A stretch of 64,000 nucleotides of DNA from Arctopsyche grandis (Eukaryota; Arthropoda; Insecta; Trichoptera; Hydropsychidae): assembly GCF_051622035.1 (NCBI RefSeq), contig NC_135360.1:13134001-13198000 (forward strand). Direction: 5' to 3'. A program made the position numbers and the translations under genes. Of the stretch, positions 1 through 12,853 are shown piece after piece. Below the pieces are notes generated by a model. The model was given only the letters and a program-made list of their open reading frames with translations, had not been told where the DNA came from and did not search any database. Position 1 is the first letter of the stretch. Each line of letters opens with the position of its first letter.

Positions 1-1195
1 TTTTTTTTATTTTGATTTTTAGACTCCCAGTTGATACATTCTTAGACTTATTTGTGCCTCTAGTTTAATGAGTTATAAACTGCTATTTCGAATATATATT
101 TATTCAAAATCTGTATTGCATATTTAACATAAAGTTCGTAAAGTAATTATTATATATCTACATATACAAATTATAATCCCATTTCAAAGGTCAATGAAGT
201 CGACCAATAAATCCCTCAACTGAGCCCCCCCCCCCCAAACAAATACAGTCTGAGAGACCCTTTTGTCAGAGAACGAGTTGGTTGTCCAGCAATATAGTAG
301 CACTAGACTCTAGAGCAACTGCTCATCACTGCTGTGTTTAACAAATATATACGTACATTAGATAGTTTCCGTTGAATATTTAGCTTTACTATAGATAGTT
401 ACCATTATTTTAAAGTCAATTATCAATGTAACTGAAACCTGTCGATCGTCCTAAGTGGCACTAATGCAGCTGCTTATGCGCACATACAGGTGTACTAATT
501 AAACTAGTGCACTAACATGTGTGTGTGTGCCAAAGTGGTACTTCAACGTCACGCGTACACACCTACGTAGCCATTATGCAATAGCTTGTGGTGAAGGCAT
601 AATTTTATCGGTTTCCCCATAGATACACAGGAGCTCTATAGGGAGGCTGTATGGGGGCGGCAGGATCTCTCGTACCCCGTTGGGTCCCCCCAGTCCATGT
701 TTATATAATGCGGTCCGTTTCCTTGGAATTGTCTCGCAATGCTCTTGTTTACACAATTTACCACCTCATTTCTCTTGCGGCCCACCGACGAATGCAATCA
801 TTGCACACGCAATCGAACAACGGTGCATCCTCGATTCGATTCGAAACACACGTACACAAATACGTGCCCCATCCTCCTCATCTCGTCTCCCTCGCTTCGG
901 CACGGAAACAAACGTGTCGTTAATGCCACTCAATTTGCGATGAAAGTAAATTTAAATATTGCCGGCCTTCGAGGGTTCCCCTCACAACTTCGATAGCCTG
1001 TGTTTGTATAGCATCATAGACACGTTTTGAAATTTTTTGTCAGACTGTTGTATGCTATATTAACAATCATCGCAAATTATTTGACTTTTAAATTGTTTGT
1101 TATTCATCATTCTGAGATCATATCCCTTTATTTAGATTTTCTTTGTATAATGAAATATTTAAGCATAAATACCCTCTTCATTTTCTTGTAGATGG
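1..1195. other. Gene-free spacer with a C tract
   Basis: No ORF here has recognisable homology or plausible splice structure. There is a 12-C tract at 225-236. A moderately GC-rich, pyrimidine-biased stretch runs from about 590 to 1000 and has overlapping short ORFs in several frames, none convincing. Positions 180-275 resemble 33705-33800 (reported separately). Confidence 0.5.
180..275. repeat. C-tract-bearing dispersed repeat, copy 1
   Basis: This block has a C tract followed closely by the shared string ATACAGTCTGAGAGACCCTT. The same arrangement occurs at 33705-33800. The two copies diverge on the left side. The family is not recognised. Confidence 0.5.
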
Positions 1196-1425
1196 TTGCA
1201 GAAGGTAGATGTACGAAAGCTACTTATAATAAAGCTAGAAATAATACATAATATTAGCAATTAGCTAGAAGAACGGACGATAGAGAGATGAAAAAAATTC
1301 TCGAATGGTACCAAAATGGTGCAAGGAAGGCCGCAGGGCAGATGGGAGGATGAAAACAGAAAAACGTATGGGAAGAGATGGATGATAGTTTCCCAAAATA
1401 GAGATGAATGGAAGCTTGCAGAATA
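1196..1425 (+). pseudogene. Decayed LINE ORF2 C-terminal tail
   Basis: Conceptual translation gives, across a frameshift near 1320, ILEWY followed by GRPQGRWEDENRKTYGKRW and then SQNRDEWKL. The pattern of a W-Y/P-R segment, a G-R-P-x-x-R-W segment and a closing R-x-x-W is common at the extreme C-terminus of insect non-LTR retrotransposon polyproteins. Stops and frameshifts show it is dead. A relative lies on the opposite strand inside the WAPL intron at 46341-46520. The exact LINE clade is not assigned. Confidence 0.6.
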
Positions 1426-1869
1426 TTGATGATTATGATTAACGCTATTCCAGTAGATAATTTAATGGATTAAAATAAAACTTATAGTATGTAACCTACA
1501 CATACATACATATGTATGTAGATCAAGTTAGGAGTAAATTAAGCAGATATTTGACTTCTCATGGAAACACGGTAGATAACAAGGATAGTTTAAACATGTA
1601 CAATATGTACATATATGTACAGTATAATATCTAGAGAAACTAAAATGTATCAATAGATGGCGCTAAATGCTCGTGAGACTATTTTTCTAGAGAAAACATT
1701 GAGGAATTGGTAGCAAACAGTATATGTATATACATTTTTTTTATTCGTTATTATATTGCACATTTTGCTGGCAGTGTTTTACCTGTGACGTACATATGTC
1801 GAATCGAATCGACTATTATACTACGGTGAGCGTTATCGCAGACATACACACAGAATAGCGCTATTATAT

Positions 1870-2310
1870 ATTTTATTTTTATTTTATTGTCACAAATCAA
1901 TACACACTCGCCATTACAGATTTGCTCCAATGCGACGGGTGTACGTTAATGAAATACATAAACAATCAGAAATCAGAAATACAGTAATACATACATATAC
2001 AATCAGAATATATAGAATATAACAATTAATCAGAAATAATAATCATAGTGACATCTATGGATTTCAGATTACTGTGTATAATTAATACAAATTATACACA
2101 GGCAGATTTTTGTGACAACAGGATTAGATCTTTTAATACCAATTTTCAGGAACCGTTTCAGCAATGATCAGATAAAATTGGCAAACTCTGATAGAGAAAC
2201 GATCGATTTGGAGTCACAAAACCCCCAAATCTAACCAGCAGTGGCGAGGACACGAACCTATGACCTCAGTGATGCTAAATATATACGCTATCACTAAGCC
2301 AAACTGCTGG
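1870..2310 (-). mobile_element. tRNA-derived SINE, near full length
   Basis: Read on the minus strand, it begins at 2310 with CCAGCAGTTTGGCTTAGTG (A-box-like). A B-box-like GGTTCGTGTCC follows, then a core containing AGAGTTTGCCAATTTT. It ends near 1900 with a GC-richer segment related to CACTCGTCGCTTTGGAGC and an ATAAA-rich tail. The same order of parts occurs at 9682-10130, 19913-20335 and 61786-62950. Confidence 0.7.
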
Positions 2311-4484
2311 ATGAAAAAAAAATGTTGGCCATTTTCATTGCTTCATTCGCATTATTATTAATGTTACTGATAAATTTGTACTCTACCTAACTTTACTAAA
2401 TATGTGTCAAATTATTTGGTCATGTGAATTCTTAGGTATGTGAATACATACATACATATATTTTTTCTTCCGTGGTCAACAAACGTCATAGTGTCCCATT
2501 GCAATATCAATCTTTAAAATATACCTATACCAATATGCACAATAAAACTTCCTGTTAAAACGAATTTTTCGTTGATTTGTTTACGTTTAAAAATATGCAT
2601 TGTATCAAATATTTGCGTATTCCAATCGCGCACAATGAATTTTGATTTAAAACAACAATAGAGTGGCGATTGCAATTTAATTTGCGCAATTCCCTCGCTG
2701 CGGAAACGCGTATATAAATATTCTAAAATTTTGATATCGTAAAACTCAAAATTGATGCGTGCTTAATTCGCTCACTATCTGCGGGTAGATAGAAATGGCA
2801 CTTTGCATATCGGAATATAACAACCGAATATGTGTACAGTATTGAATAAATTGTAGAAGGTACTACCAGATACACCCGGCATCGCCCGACCCTAAATTAC
2901 AAAATTGCATAATGAAATTACCATAATTGTTTTTATTTAAAAATCAGAAAGTTCCTACGCATATGTATAATATGATATTATTATTTTTTTAAAGACGTAC
3001 GGATTATATTATACGAGTGTATAGTGACAGGTAATCCTATTATTTGCGCTACAAGCTCGTCTACAAAGTTAACGCGCTAAACTTTCGAATTTTCATAAAA
3101 CTCTTTTATTTTTAATTCAATCCCAGCTGTGGATCTGTTCCTCGATAATTGCTGATTGCATCTAAACTGCGAACTAAAAAAATGCGAGCACTTATATAGG
3201 AAGAAATGTGAACGAAACAAATTAGCGACAAAACGGTCGTACCAAATGAACTCTGAGTAAAACTGACAAACAATTACCAAGTGTGCACCTTTGTTCGCCA
3301 TTTTATTTTTCCTTTAACGTTCGCAGTGTCCAATTCTAAATTAATCCATTTCATTGCTCTAACCTTCATTATCATGTGTCCATATTTTCTGGTATATCTT
3401 CATTATTTAGACGACTTGATTTTATAACTCGATGTTTTCAAAATAAGCATATACAATTTAAGGCGTATGTGTGATCTTTTGCTTCATTATTTGCTCTATC
3501 GATGCATAACCGAAATAAATTTCGATATGAAAAGGGCAATATGGCGTTCGCGTCTATTTATTTGTTCAATACATCGACTCATATGCAAGTTGATCCTGGA
3601 GCAAACTAAAAACGAGAAAAAATCGCCGAATTGGGCAACGTGTGCTTCAGGCTATAATCGCATGGATGCACAACTGCATCCCATTCTCCCGTTTCTTTTA
3701 TCCCAGTTTTTCCGGCCGCCCTCCGCCTACGGGTGGTGGACCGGTGGGGAGGTCGGGGGCATTAAGCCAGGTGAGCAAATTCATCCCCATTTTGTTTTCA
3801 TTTGATTAAAATTCGACGTACGAATGACTAACTCCAAAGTTATTACCGGCAAATTAAATCGTTGCAGTGCATCCAGACCGCATCACCAACATATACAAAC
3901 ACACACACACACACGGTAAAACGATGGCTCTCCAAGTGCAATCATCCCTGCGTGAATTGTTTATTACAAATATGTATATTGCGTTTGGACGAACACATTA
4001 TTTATTCAATGACGACTTTAATAGTTTCTTAGAATTTTTGAATATGTTATTTCATTGCTTCTCCATATTGTATAATAGAAATATGATTTAATTTTAATTT
4101 CAAAAGCTTTGCAAGTTATTTCACAACAGGCTTTAGGTCTATTTTAATAATTGCAAATAAAAAGATCATTATATATTATTCGCATATTTTCTTGTTTTTT
4201 GATATTTGTATATAATGTTCCTCTTATGTTATGTTAGTATTGAAACGATAATAAGAGCAAAAGTTCAAAAATCTGTGCTAAAACTTAACTACTTAAAATT
4301 AGCTACGTACATATAAACTACTTTTTATTTTATTTCCTCTCCTATAGACGATTAGATTAGTGTATCAACGATTGCGCACAAGACAAATACGCGCAATACA
4401 AAAGTAATCGTGGACATTTATTTCCAATAATTTTATTTTAAAAACTTATAATATTGTTGCGTATTGTTTAAAAACTTATAATAT
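2311..4484. other. Gene-free AT-rich spacer
   Basis: Only short ORFs are present. The 112-aa plus-strand ORF at 3467-3805 includes a GC-rich stretch (3640-3775), but I see no family signature or convincing splice sites around it. A CA microsatellite lies near 3900. Confidence 0.5.
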
Positions 4485-4809
4485 TGATGGGTGGGTTCAG
4501 GATCCAAATGAAAGGCTTAAGTCGCTTCACAACATTTATTCAACGATTCAGGAGGTCCACACGTAACCACCGCTTACTCCACAATACTTGCTTTGACGTG
4601 TGTACCTCCTTATAAAGGACAAGTTTCCCAGCATAGCATCCCCAATCCGTTGGCGTTTCTATTGTCTCCCCGCACTCTCCCCGTTCTGTGAGAACCCCAG
4701 CGTATCCTTTGTTCGGGCACTGAGTCCCGTTAGCCTAGTCTGGGTTTCTAATGTTCACCCACGAATACACTTATACAGTGGATACTCCCTCCCATGTTTC
4801 TACGTTACA
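4485..4809 (-). mobile_element. Probable solo LTR
   Basis: The block starts TG and ends CA on the plus strand; on the minus strand it reads TGTAAC...CATCA, the usual LTR borders. It is flanked by ATAT on both sides (4481-4484 and 4810-4813), a plausible short target duplication. On the minus strand it has a TATA-like TATAAGG and an AATAAA-containing stretch near 4531. It is less AT-rich than its surroundings. No internal retroelement region is adjacent, so I call it a solo LTR; a Ty3/gypsy-type origin is a guess. Confidence 0.55.
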
Positions 4810-6226
4810 ATATTTTTAATGAAATCGAAATAATAATTTCAACGTGGATTATAAAAATAATGAGTTTATATATAATAAATACTTATTAAACAATGTATCC
4901 ATATTAACTCTAGGGTATAAAACCCGCTTAACAATTTTAAAAACCAGTTTTCTAATATTTCAAATTTAGCGGAAAAATAAAACTGATAATCCTTAAAGAT
5001 TTTTGTTGATGAGCAGTCTTGCGAAATCAAATAAAATCCAAAAAGGCATATTTTTTTCAATTATATTTAAACTTTGTACATACGTATGCGTACACTATTC
5101 AGATCATTTATTTGTTCTAACGTTGGTCATTGTTTTATGTACTTTATCTAGCACTTTTCATATTTAATTATAATAAAACTGTGAGTTACTTTTTATCAAA
5201 ATACTATTCTATCTAAAAATTAATAGACGAGTATGCTACTATGTAATTACGAGTAATTACTATTTCCTACACACATCGTAGGGCATAGTAATTACTTCAC
5301 TACTTCGATGTGCAATGTATAGGTACATATTATATGTATGTCGACTATTTACGTGTGTTGAGAAGTCCTCAAAAGTTTTCATTGATAGATTGTCTGTGTC
5401 TTTTTTGTTCATTAATGTTATTTAGTTTAACTGACCAGGAAAGTCCGGTAGGGGTTGGGTGGTGGGTGATTCAATTGGGGATTAGATTAGTGAACCACGC
5501 TCACGTCAGTACAACTACGTACGTACACTGTTCTCTTTTACTTTTTTTTAATATAATACATTTCCAACTGGTACAAAAAATACACTGTAAAATTTTACAG
5601 ACCCTCTCTCCAACGGTTTATAATCACATTATCTTCGTACTGCACTGAGTATTGTTACAATTGTAACAAACTGTCTGGGCTTAATAATAAACACACTTTT
5701 ACATGTCTATAATTACATTTGAAGTGAATATACATATGTATGTACATATACATATGTACGATTGAATTTGCACGATTTAAATTGTAAATTGTTTCATTTG
5801 AAAGCATGTAAATAAATCGCCATCGTATTTCAGACGTATGTTTAATATACAGAATAAATTTGATTAAAATCAGTTAACCGGAAGTTGCAATTTACTCGCA
5901 TCGCTCATGATTTCTGCTATATTTTTTTCATTTTTTTTTTTAAATTCAACATAAAGTTATGAGTATATTTTTTATAATTATTTTTAGAAAAATATAATGA
6001 TATTATCACAGTAAAATGATACTTCTAAAATTTCGTTACAATACAAAAAGTATTTAATTAAATTACTAAATACATTTAAAAACAAATCCCAATATATGAG
6101 GCCTTTACATTCGTAAAAAAAATTAAAGATTTTAAATTATTTTCTCATCATTTACACTGACTGCTCTTTTTCCATCTAAAAAATAAAATTCTTAGATTAT
6201 ATGTGTAGATTGAAAGAACTGTCTAC

Positions 6227-6228
<2 letters not shown>
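4810..6228. other. Gene-free AT-rich spacer
   Basis: Only short ORFs and TACATATGTA-type microsatellite patches (for example near 5730) are present. I see no gene. Confidence 0.5.

Positions 6229-6317
<89 letters not shown>
6229..6317. repeat. (TA)n microsatellite
   Basis: An uninterrupted TA dinucleotide run of about 88 bp. The tyrosine-isoleucine ORF across it is an artefact of the repeat. Confidence 0.95.
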
Positions 6318-6322
<5 letters not shown>

Positions 6323-8015
6323 TATATGTACATATGTAGATTCAATTTTTTTTCAGAATCTTAAAAAAGCAGAAACAAACAACTTAGGTATGTATGTATG
6401 TATATAAAATTGACACCAAAAAGTATAGATTAATAACAACAATGAAAAAATCATATAAACACAAATAAGAAAAGTATTGAATAATGGTTGATAGATATGG
6501 GATATATATACATATTATGTATTACTAAGAAAAATGATCAAACAATAAAAATATTGTTAAAAGAAGAGCAAGTGTATGTGCTAACTGTTGATGTAAGACA
6601 TTCCCTATTATTTTCCCAATTATATTTTTTGTGAGTGCTTCCAATGTTGTTTAAACTTTTTCTCCTGATGTTTATGTATTGTATGTAAATACATATGTAT
6701 ATACGTATACATATGTACATTCTTTCTGTATGATTTATATTTTTTTGGTTACTCTCTCTGTTATATTTTTGACTATTTTAGCGCATTAGGAATTTTGTAT
6801 TTCCACAATGCTTCAAACTTTAACTTTTGCTCAGAGACCGTTGTACGTACAATTGATATTTATAGCTTAAAACAAACTTTTATAAATGCTTGTAATTTCT
6901 TAAATCAGACAAAGTTAATCCAATTCAAAAAACTCGTCGGCATCTGCATTATTTTCGTCATATCACAGTTTCCCTAAACCATGTACTGCAATACATTATG
7001 TATGCATTCGCAGAATTGCATGTCGGCCACGGCGAATGTTTTTCATTCTTAAGTACATACATACATATGTACGTACACGTATAAACGAACCAATCGGATG
7101 ATACCATATCGAAACCAAGTGATGGCAAAGTTTATTATTTTTCGAAAAGTTTACGTACATATGTATGTGCATACGTGCATACATATACAGTGCAATCATA
7201 TGTATGTATGTACATATATTGTAAACGAACCGCCTCTTTGGCCCGATTCACATGAAAATGCATTTCCGGCCAAACAGGCACGCGCTGAAAAAATACAAAG
7301 GAAAATTAACACAACGCCGCGCGCGTAGTAATTGTTGCGTTTGCGTTTGTCGAGAAATAGAGACGTGTATCCAAATATTTGCGGTAAACAGATTCATCAG
7401 AACGGCAAAACAATGCAACCGTGCATCGTTTCATCGGTAGGCGTAAATATGAATATAAGAGTGTGTGTGTGTGTTGTGTTCATGTGTTTGGGCTCTTTTT
7501 ACAAATTAAAACGGGAAAAATGAACAAAGGCTTATTTACTCACGTGTGTGCACTCGTGTACACGTGTGTAAGGCAAATTAGACGAGCGCCAAATGCATCC
7601 AGATGCACTTAATACGGTTTTATAGAAATGTACGTGTATGCAGAACTGCATTATAATCGTTCGCAGAAATATCTGTGTTGATGTTTTTATTTTATTTATT
7701 CCTTGACCCAATTGTCGTCGCCGGGTTCAATATGCGTTCGACCTTTTTAATAAGATTCTGGGGAAAACATCGAAAAATTATTTTATTTTACGGTTAAAAG
7801 TATATTGTCAGCAATTCGATCTGTTCAATCAAAACTCAACCCGGATCTTACATGCCAATAACAGAGGTTCCTCTCTCGATGTCCTCTTCTCATATTACTT
7901 TTATTGAAAAATGTCTGTTTTTCCTATTCAATATAAAAGTTTTCAAACAATGCCATTCCGTTTTATGCGTATTGTCATTTACAATAAAATTTTATCATAC
8001 TCTTATACTAAATAT
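6318..8015. other. Gene-free spacer with palindromic microsatellites
   Basis: Repeated TACATATGTATG-type palindromic microsatellite patches occur at about 6670-6720, 7060-7080, 7155-7215. A GT-rich patch lies near 7460. A mildly GC-richer stretch, 7220-7620, has several short overlapping ORFs but no recognised domain. Confidence 0.5.
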
Positions 8016-8935
8016 GGTGTAAATTTAATTTAATTAATTATACGAGACTTAAGGTCTGACAGATATAGTCTATTCGAGTAGTTGAGTACTCAAAACTCGA
8101 GAGTATATATTCGTCCATTTTTACAAAGATTTTTTAAGCTCTTGATAATCTAGTATTTTGAAAATTACTCGAGTAATCGAGTATATTATGATTTTACTAC
8201 TCGAGTGTCGAGTACTCGACTACTCGAATTGGTCAGCGCACTGCAGCGACGCAGCACAGCACATCAGAGTTTGTACAAAAGTCAAATTTGATGCACAGTG
8301 TCGCGTCACTCATATGTATTCTATTTATCTCATACAATTTCATACAAACAATATTTTGCCGCGCTGCGACGCTGCATTCCAGTGCTACCTAGTGCGTTCT
8401 GACCTTAAGGGCGTAAACACAGAATCCTACAGCGAGGCATATCTACATAAATATAGGTAAACGGACTACTAGTCATATGTGAACCAGTCACAGGATAACC
8501 GGTCGCTCTAAATCGGTCACGAGAAAACTGGTTGACCGATTTTAGGGTGTGACCAGTTTTAGTGTGACGGGTGATCACGTGTGACCGATCTAGAGCGACC
8601 GGTTGTCCTGTGACCGGTTCACATTTGACTAGTAATCACCGAACCCTAAATACAATGGGTGTGCCTTCATGGCATTGTTAATTCGTACGATCTTATTATT
8701 TCGACGAGATTCCTTCCCTAAAAAATGTGAATCACCGCTATCTACCACTGTCAAACCTATGTAAAAACAAGAAAAAAGTCACCGAAAACACTCCAGAGGA
8801 TTATTTTTGGCCTGGATCGCGATTGCATAGATCAGGCATGCTAGCTAAATCACTAAAATACACATTCCGCGTTCCACTGTGTCTGCGCCCTAATACTATA
8901 ATTTAATTTAATTAATTATATGAGACTAAGGACGA
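8016..8935. repeat. Segment bounded by a 34-bp direct repeat
   Basis: An AATTTAATTTAATTAATTAT-centred string followed by a GAGACT-AAGG motif occurs at 8018-8054 and again, with a few changes, at 8899-8934. Between the copies lie a CTCGAG-rich patch (8080-8225), an inverted pair around TTAAGGTC (8049 and 8408) and the 191-bp element at 8456-8646. The origin of the duplication is unclear. Confidence 0.45.
8456..8646. mobile_element. Palindromic non-autonomous DNA element, 191 bp
   Basis: Left and right halves are near-perfect inverted copies, for example ACCGGTCGCTCTAAATCGGT on the left against the complement of the matching right arm. Termini read GGTAAACGGACTACTAGTC on the left and GGGTTCGGTGATTACTAGTC (complement) on the right. 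Flanks are TAAATATA (8448-8455) and TAAATACA (8647-8654), an 8-bp duplication with one mismatch, as expected for hAT-type insertion. A relative lies at 35353-35557. Confidence 0.75.
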
Positions 8936-9681
8936 AATCACACAGCGGTGAATGTGGCATATTTTATTTACTATAAGCCAAATTATTCTTATACGAATAT
9001 TGTAATTTGTTATGGCGCTCAGCGTGCTAAATGGGTTCGCTATTGTCAATTTCTATTGTTCTTTTTTTGCTCTCTAGCATTGTAGGGACAATAGTAATGA
9101 ACGCTCTTTCCTGGAAAATATCCCATTTAACACGATGAATGCCGATCTGTAGTTATGACCGTGCTATTTTCTAGGAAAAAGGGCAAACTACAAAGCAATT
9201 AACATTGACAATAGCACGGTCGCGCCTATATCTAGTTATGACGAAAGTTTCTATAAAATATTTTAATTGAAATAATCTAAATCAAGATAACTTGCAGATA
9301 TTTAATCGAACCGATTTTACAGCATCCTTGTCGCCTCATTCATAAACCGGATGAAAATTGACGTCGGTGTTCTCGTTTTATGACGCTCGGCGTCGTATCA
9401 ACTGCGAATTACTATTACTTCTACAGTCGCCTGCTGCATTCGCAGCGCAGCACGGATGGACCAGTTTTACGATTGTAAATTTTATTTTATGATCCAAATT
9501 CGTTTTAAGGGCGCGAAAATGGAACGACTTTAACGACCGGTTTACCTGGACCTTGCTCGATTCTCAAACATTATTATTGCATATCTTCGATGCGTGTAAT
9601 TGACTCGAATTATGCTAACGGTTAGGCGTGGGGATATATTTTATAATATTTCTTTATTCGACTACTCGTTACAAATCTGAA
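8936..9681. other. Gene-free spacer
   Basis: It contains imperfect inverted fragments around GTGTTAAATGGG (about 9020 and 9125) and short GC-richer patches that may be old repeats. I see no gene. Confidence 0.4.
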
Positions 9682-10130
9682 ACCAGCAGCATAGACTAGT
9701 GGTTGGCATATAATGCTTTCGAACAAAGTGGTCACAGGTTCAATCCCACCGGTTGCTGCTGGCCAAACCTTAAATATGTGTTTCCAGCTCGATCGTTTCC
9801 TATAAGAGTTTGCCATCTTATCAGATTTTCATTGTAACGATTCCAATAAAATGGCAACCTTTACACATTTACTCGCAAAATTTCGAGTTTTCCAGCATAT
9901 CGAATTTCGCTGATTTGTATAAATGCTGAAAATTTGTCCATAGATGTCTCTGTGGATCGATTTTTAATGTTTAATCGATGTTTTTATTTGCCTTGTCATA
10001 TTTAATGTAAATATGTATATGAGTGTACACCTGTATATTTAATTAATAATTCTTAATCTGTATACCACACTCGTCACTTTAGAGCAATCTGTTAAGACGA
10101 GTGTGCATGATTGATTTATTATTGATTCGT
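9682..10130 (+). mobile_element. tRNA-derived SINE, near full length
   Basis: The head has A-box-like TAGACTAGTGGTTGGC and B-box-like GGTTCAATCCC. The core includes AGAGTTTGCCATCTTATC. The tail, CACTCGTCACTTTAGAGC followed by AAGACGAGTG, can fold as a hairpin. The same architecture is seen in the other copies in this window. Confidence 0.75.
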
Positions 10131-11157
10131 GAAATCGATGATTGATATTTCATCAGATTTGGGTGCGGAATATTAATGAATGGTCAACAAATATAATGGT
10201 TAGTTTGTCTTCCTTTATTTGGAATCTTATCGCTATGTGACACATGTTGATGAGTATTTAATATGAATACATACATACATACATACATGTGTTTATACAT
10301 TTTTAAAAATATTTACCGCAGAGGCTCACAGCGGTTTCTAATGAAGAAGGTGGCAAATAAACTTATATTTTAACACTGCTGCAGCATTAATACCTTTTTT
10401 TGAATGATTTTGAATAATAAAAAACAGCGGCTGGGACTTTTTCTTCATAGTCGGAATCGCTCTGATTGCCCTTGCGGAGATTATTTAAAAATATCTTGCA
10501 GATTGGAGTATGTATTATACAATGGACGTACATATGTATGTATTATACAATGTACATACACACAGGTATCGTCTTCCGTGTCGAAAGTCTGTTGACGTTA
10601 AAGGTCTCCAACTATGGACTACTACTCTATTCTCTATGTATTAATTTTCGCTATAGTAAATTTCCCAAATGATTGTTACTAAAATCTTGCTACAAATTCC
10701 AGTACATCCTCTTCACTTGCATTTAAATTATCGTCTTCATTATATCCTTCCATACATACATACATACATATGTACATACATCTTTATATGAGCCAATTTA
10801 TCAACACACAGTTCAAATATGCGAAGTCTATCGGTGTTGCCAATGCATCCGTCGCAACGTACTATTTAAACAAACTGACCGGAAATCGCCCCCCCCCCCC
10901 TATCGTCTCGTTCACTCTCGTACACGTTTAAATTAAAACGGAGGATGAAAGTCGAATGCGATGTCTTTGTGTGTTTTATTTGCGCGGTAAATTCGCGCAC
11001 GAACGTTTCATAATGCAACCGACGAAACGGAAAATGAGCGCTTCATTAGACCACGAGATAGTGCAGGGGCGTACGCCCTTCTAGGCGTCAAGAAATCTCG
11101 CCTCGGGCGTGACTATTAAACTGGCGCCCTTCGAGCCAATCGACTCGTCAAAATCTG
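10131..11157. other. Gene-free spacer
   Basis: Contains CATA microsatellites (about 10268 and 10752) and a 12-C tract at 10889-10900. The stretch 11041-11157 directly precedes the truncated LINE and has no recognised coding content. Confidence 0.5.
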
Positions 11158-12210
11158 ATGATGAGAATGGTGCAATTTATATATTGTTTAGTTGCATTTC
11201 AGTCTTCAAACTATCTTTTAACTAGTCGTATAATAAATGAACAATTTGGATTTCGCACTGGACATTCCACGACCCAACAACTAACAAGACTAACTGAACA
11301 CGTCACGAAGAACTTTAATATGAAGAGAAGTACCGGAATGGTATGTCTCGACATAGAAAAGGCCTTCGACACGGTTTGGCACGATGGACTCATTCATAAG
11401 CTCCTTATTAACAAAATACCAAACTACCTAATTATCATCATCAAATCGTACCTAACTCGTAGAAAGCTAGTGGTTAGCGTAAATAATGAATTATCGTCTC
11501 CAAAAATAATCGCAGCTGGCGTTCCGCAGGGGAGCTTGCTTGGCCCACTCTTGTTCTCCATATATATAAATGACATACCTATTCCAAAAAACTGTCACAT
11601 AGCCCTATATGCAGATGATACCGCTTGCTTCACAAGTAGCAAAAAACCAGACACTATTCTTAAAAATCTTGAATTCGCAATTAAAACAATGACTGAACAC
11701 TTCACTAAGTGGAAAATTCAAATTAATCAAACCAAAACAGACGCCATATTCTTTAGTGTTAGAAAGCATAAGCCAAGTTCAGATCTGAAAATCCCCTCTG
11801 GAGAAAGTCTGAAATGGCAGTCAGTAATAAAATATTTAGGAGTAACGTTCGATAAAAGAATGAGATGGGCACCTCACATTGAGGCAGCGAAATGCAAGGC
11901 GATGCGGGGTATATCCTCAATATATCCAATATTTAATCGCCATAGTTCTTTATCAACGCTAAATAAAATAAAATTATATCGCGCGCTCATATTACCATTA
12001 TTAACGTATGCTTCACCTGTATGGAATAACGCCTCGAATACTAACCTTTCCAAGCTCCAAGTAATACAAAATAAATCCCTAAAAATAATTTATAATACAC
12101 CCATATATACTAACCTGAAAAAACTGCATGCCATATATAATATTCCGTTTGTTACAGACATTACTAACAAACTAACCAGTAGATTCTATGACAGAATCAC
12201 TAATAACTAG
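11158..12210 (+). pseudogene. 5'-truncated LINE ORF2, Jockey-like reverse transcriptase
   Basis: The 350-aa open frame holds most of a non-LTR reverse transcriptase: QFGFRTGHST near residue 29, motif A DIEKAFDTVWH near 65, motif B GVPQGSLLGPLLFS near 121, motif C YADD near 151, and KYLGVTFDKRMRW near 227. A C-terminal LTYASPVWNNAS segment follows. These motifs fit the Jockey superclade. The upstream endonuclease and the N-terminal RT blocks are absent, so the copy is 5'-truncated at about 11200, as is usual for LINEs. The frame is uninterrupted, so the insertion is fairly young. The first ~17 residues are probably flanking DNA. Confidence 0.9.
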
Positions 12211-12625
12211 TCACCGAAGCCTGAGGGGGCCGTGTATTGTTCAAAGGTTGTAAATGCATTGTTAAAGGTTTGCCGAACAATGGATAGCACTGTGACTATC
12301 CTACCTCTACTAATAACCATACTAACACACTTGTGAAGAGTCTCGGTGATTACAACAAAATGTCTATACCCTTCAGGTATAAACACAGATTACCTAAACA
12401 CAATCTGCTTTAGGTCATCGACTTCAGAGAGTCTTTAATTAATATTATGTATTAGATGTATTATGAACATTTATAAGGATTGTAAATAGGTTTTTGAGCT
12501 CTTTTTCCTATTATGCTTTAGATTAACATTAGAATAATATAATACCGTGATTACTAACCAAATTAAATTAAATTGTGAACATAATTTCGTAATAATAAAA
12601 AGCATTTAAATATCAAAAATCAAAA
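12211..12625 (+). mobile_element. 3' untranslated tail of the LINE
   Basis: This follows the ORF2 stop and ends in an A-rich stretch with AATAAAAAGC-like polyadenylation sequence near 12595. Positions 12219-12285 closely match the left arm of the foldback element in WAPL intron 3 (43613-43679), including TAAATGCATTGTTAAAGG. Confidence 0.6.
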
Positions 12626-12641
12626 CTAGTCGTATGTATAA

Positions 12642-12853
12642 TCTAATATATAATTTCGAAAGAGACTTTGTAACTATGTTTGTACATACATATGTAACTA
12701 TTGTTGGTTCGAAAATTCGTGACGTCGTCGAACAAATGAATATTCATATAAATTTAAATTAAATAAAACTATTCAAATAAATTTAATAAAAGATTGGCCA
12801 TGTTTAAGCGGTTTATATTACAAATACCGAACGAAACCGGGTAAAAATACTAG
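12642..12853 (+). mobile_element. Short non-autonomous Helitron-like element, copy 1
   Basis: It starts TCTAATATATAATTTCG and ends with ACCGGGTAAAAATACTAG. The borders TC...CTAG lie between an A and a T, the Helitron target rule. Near the 3' end, CGGTTT and AAACCG can pair as a hairpin. Two related copies with the same borders lie at 24276-24515 and 37468-37645. Confidence 0.7.

Noticed and set aside
3467-3805. 112-aa plus-strand ORF with a GC-rich second half
   Set aside because: No domain, no signal peptide, no convincing splice structure.
9690-9760. Possible tRNA gene (A and B boxes)
   Set aside because: The boxes are the head of a SINE also found in several other copies; no complete cloverleaf is evident.
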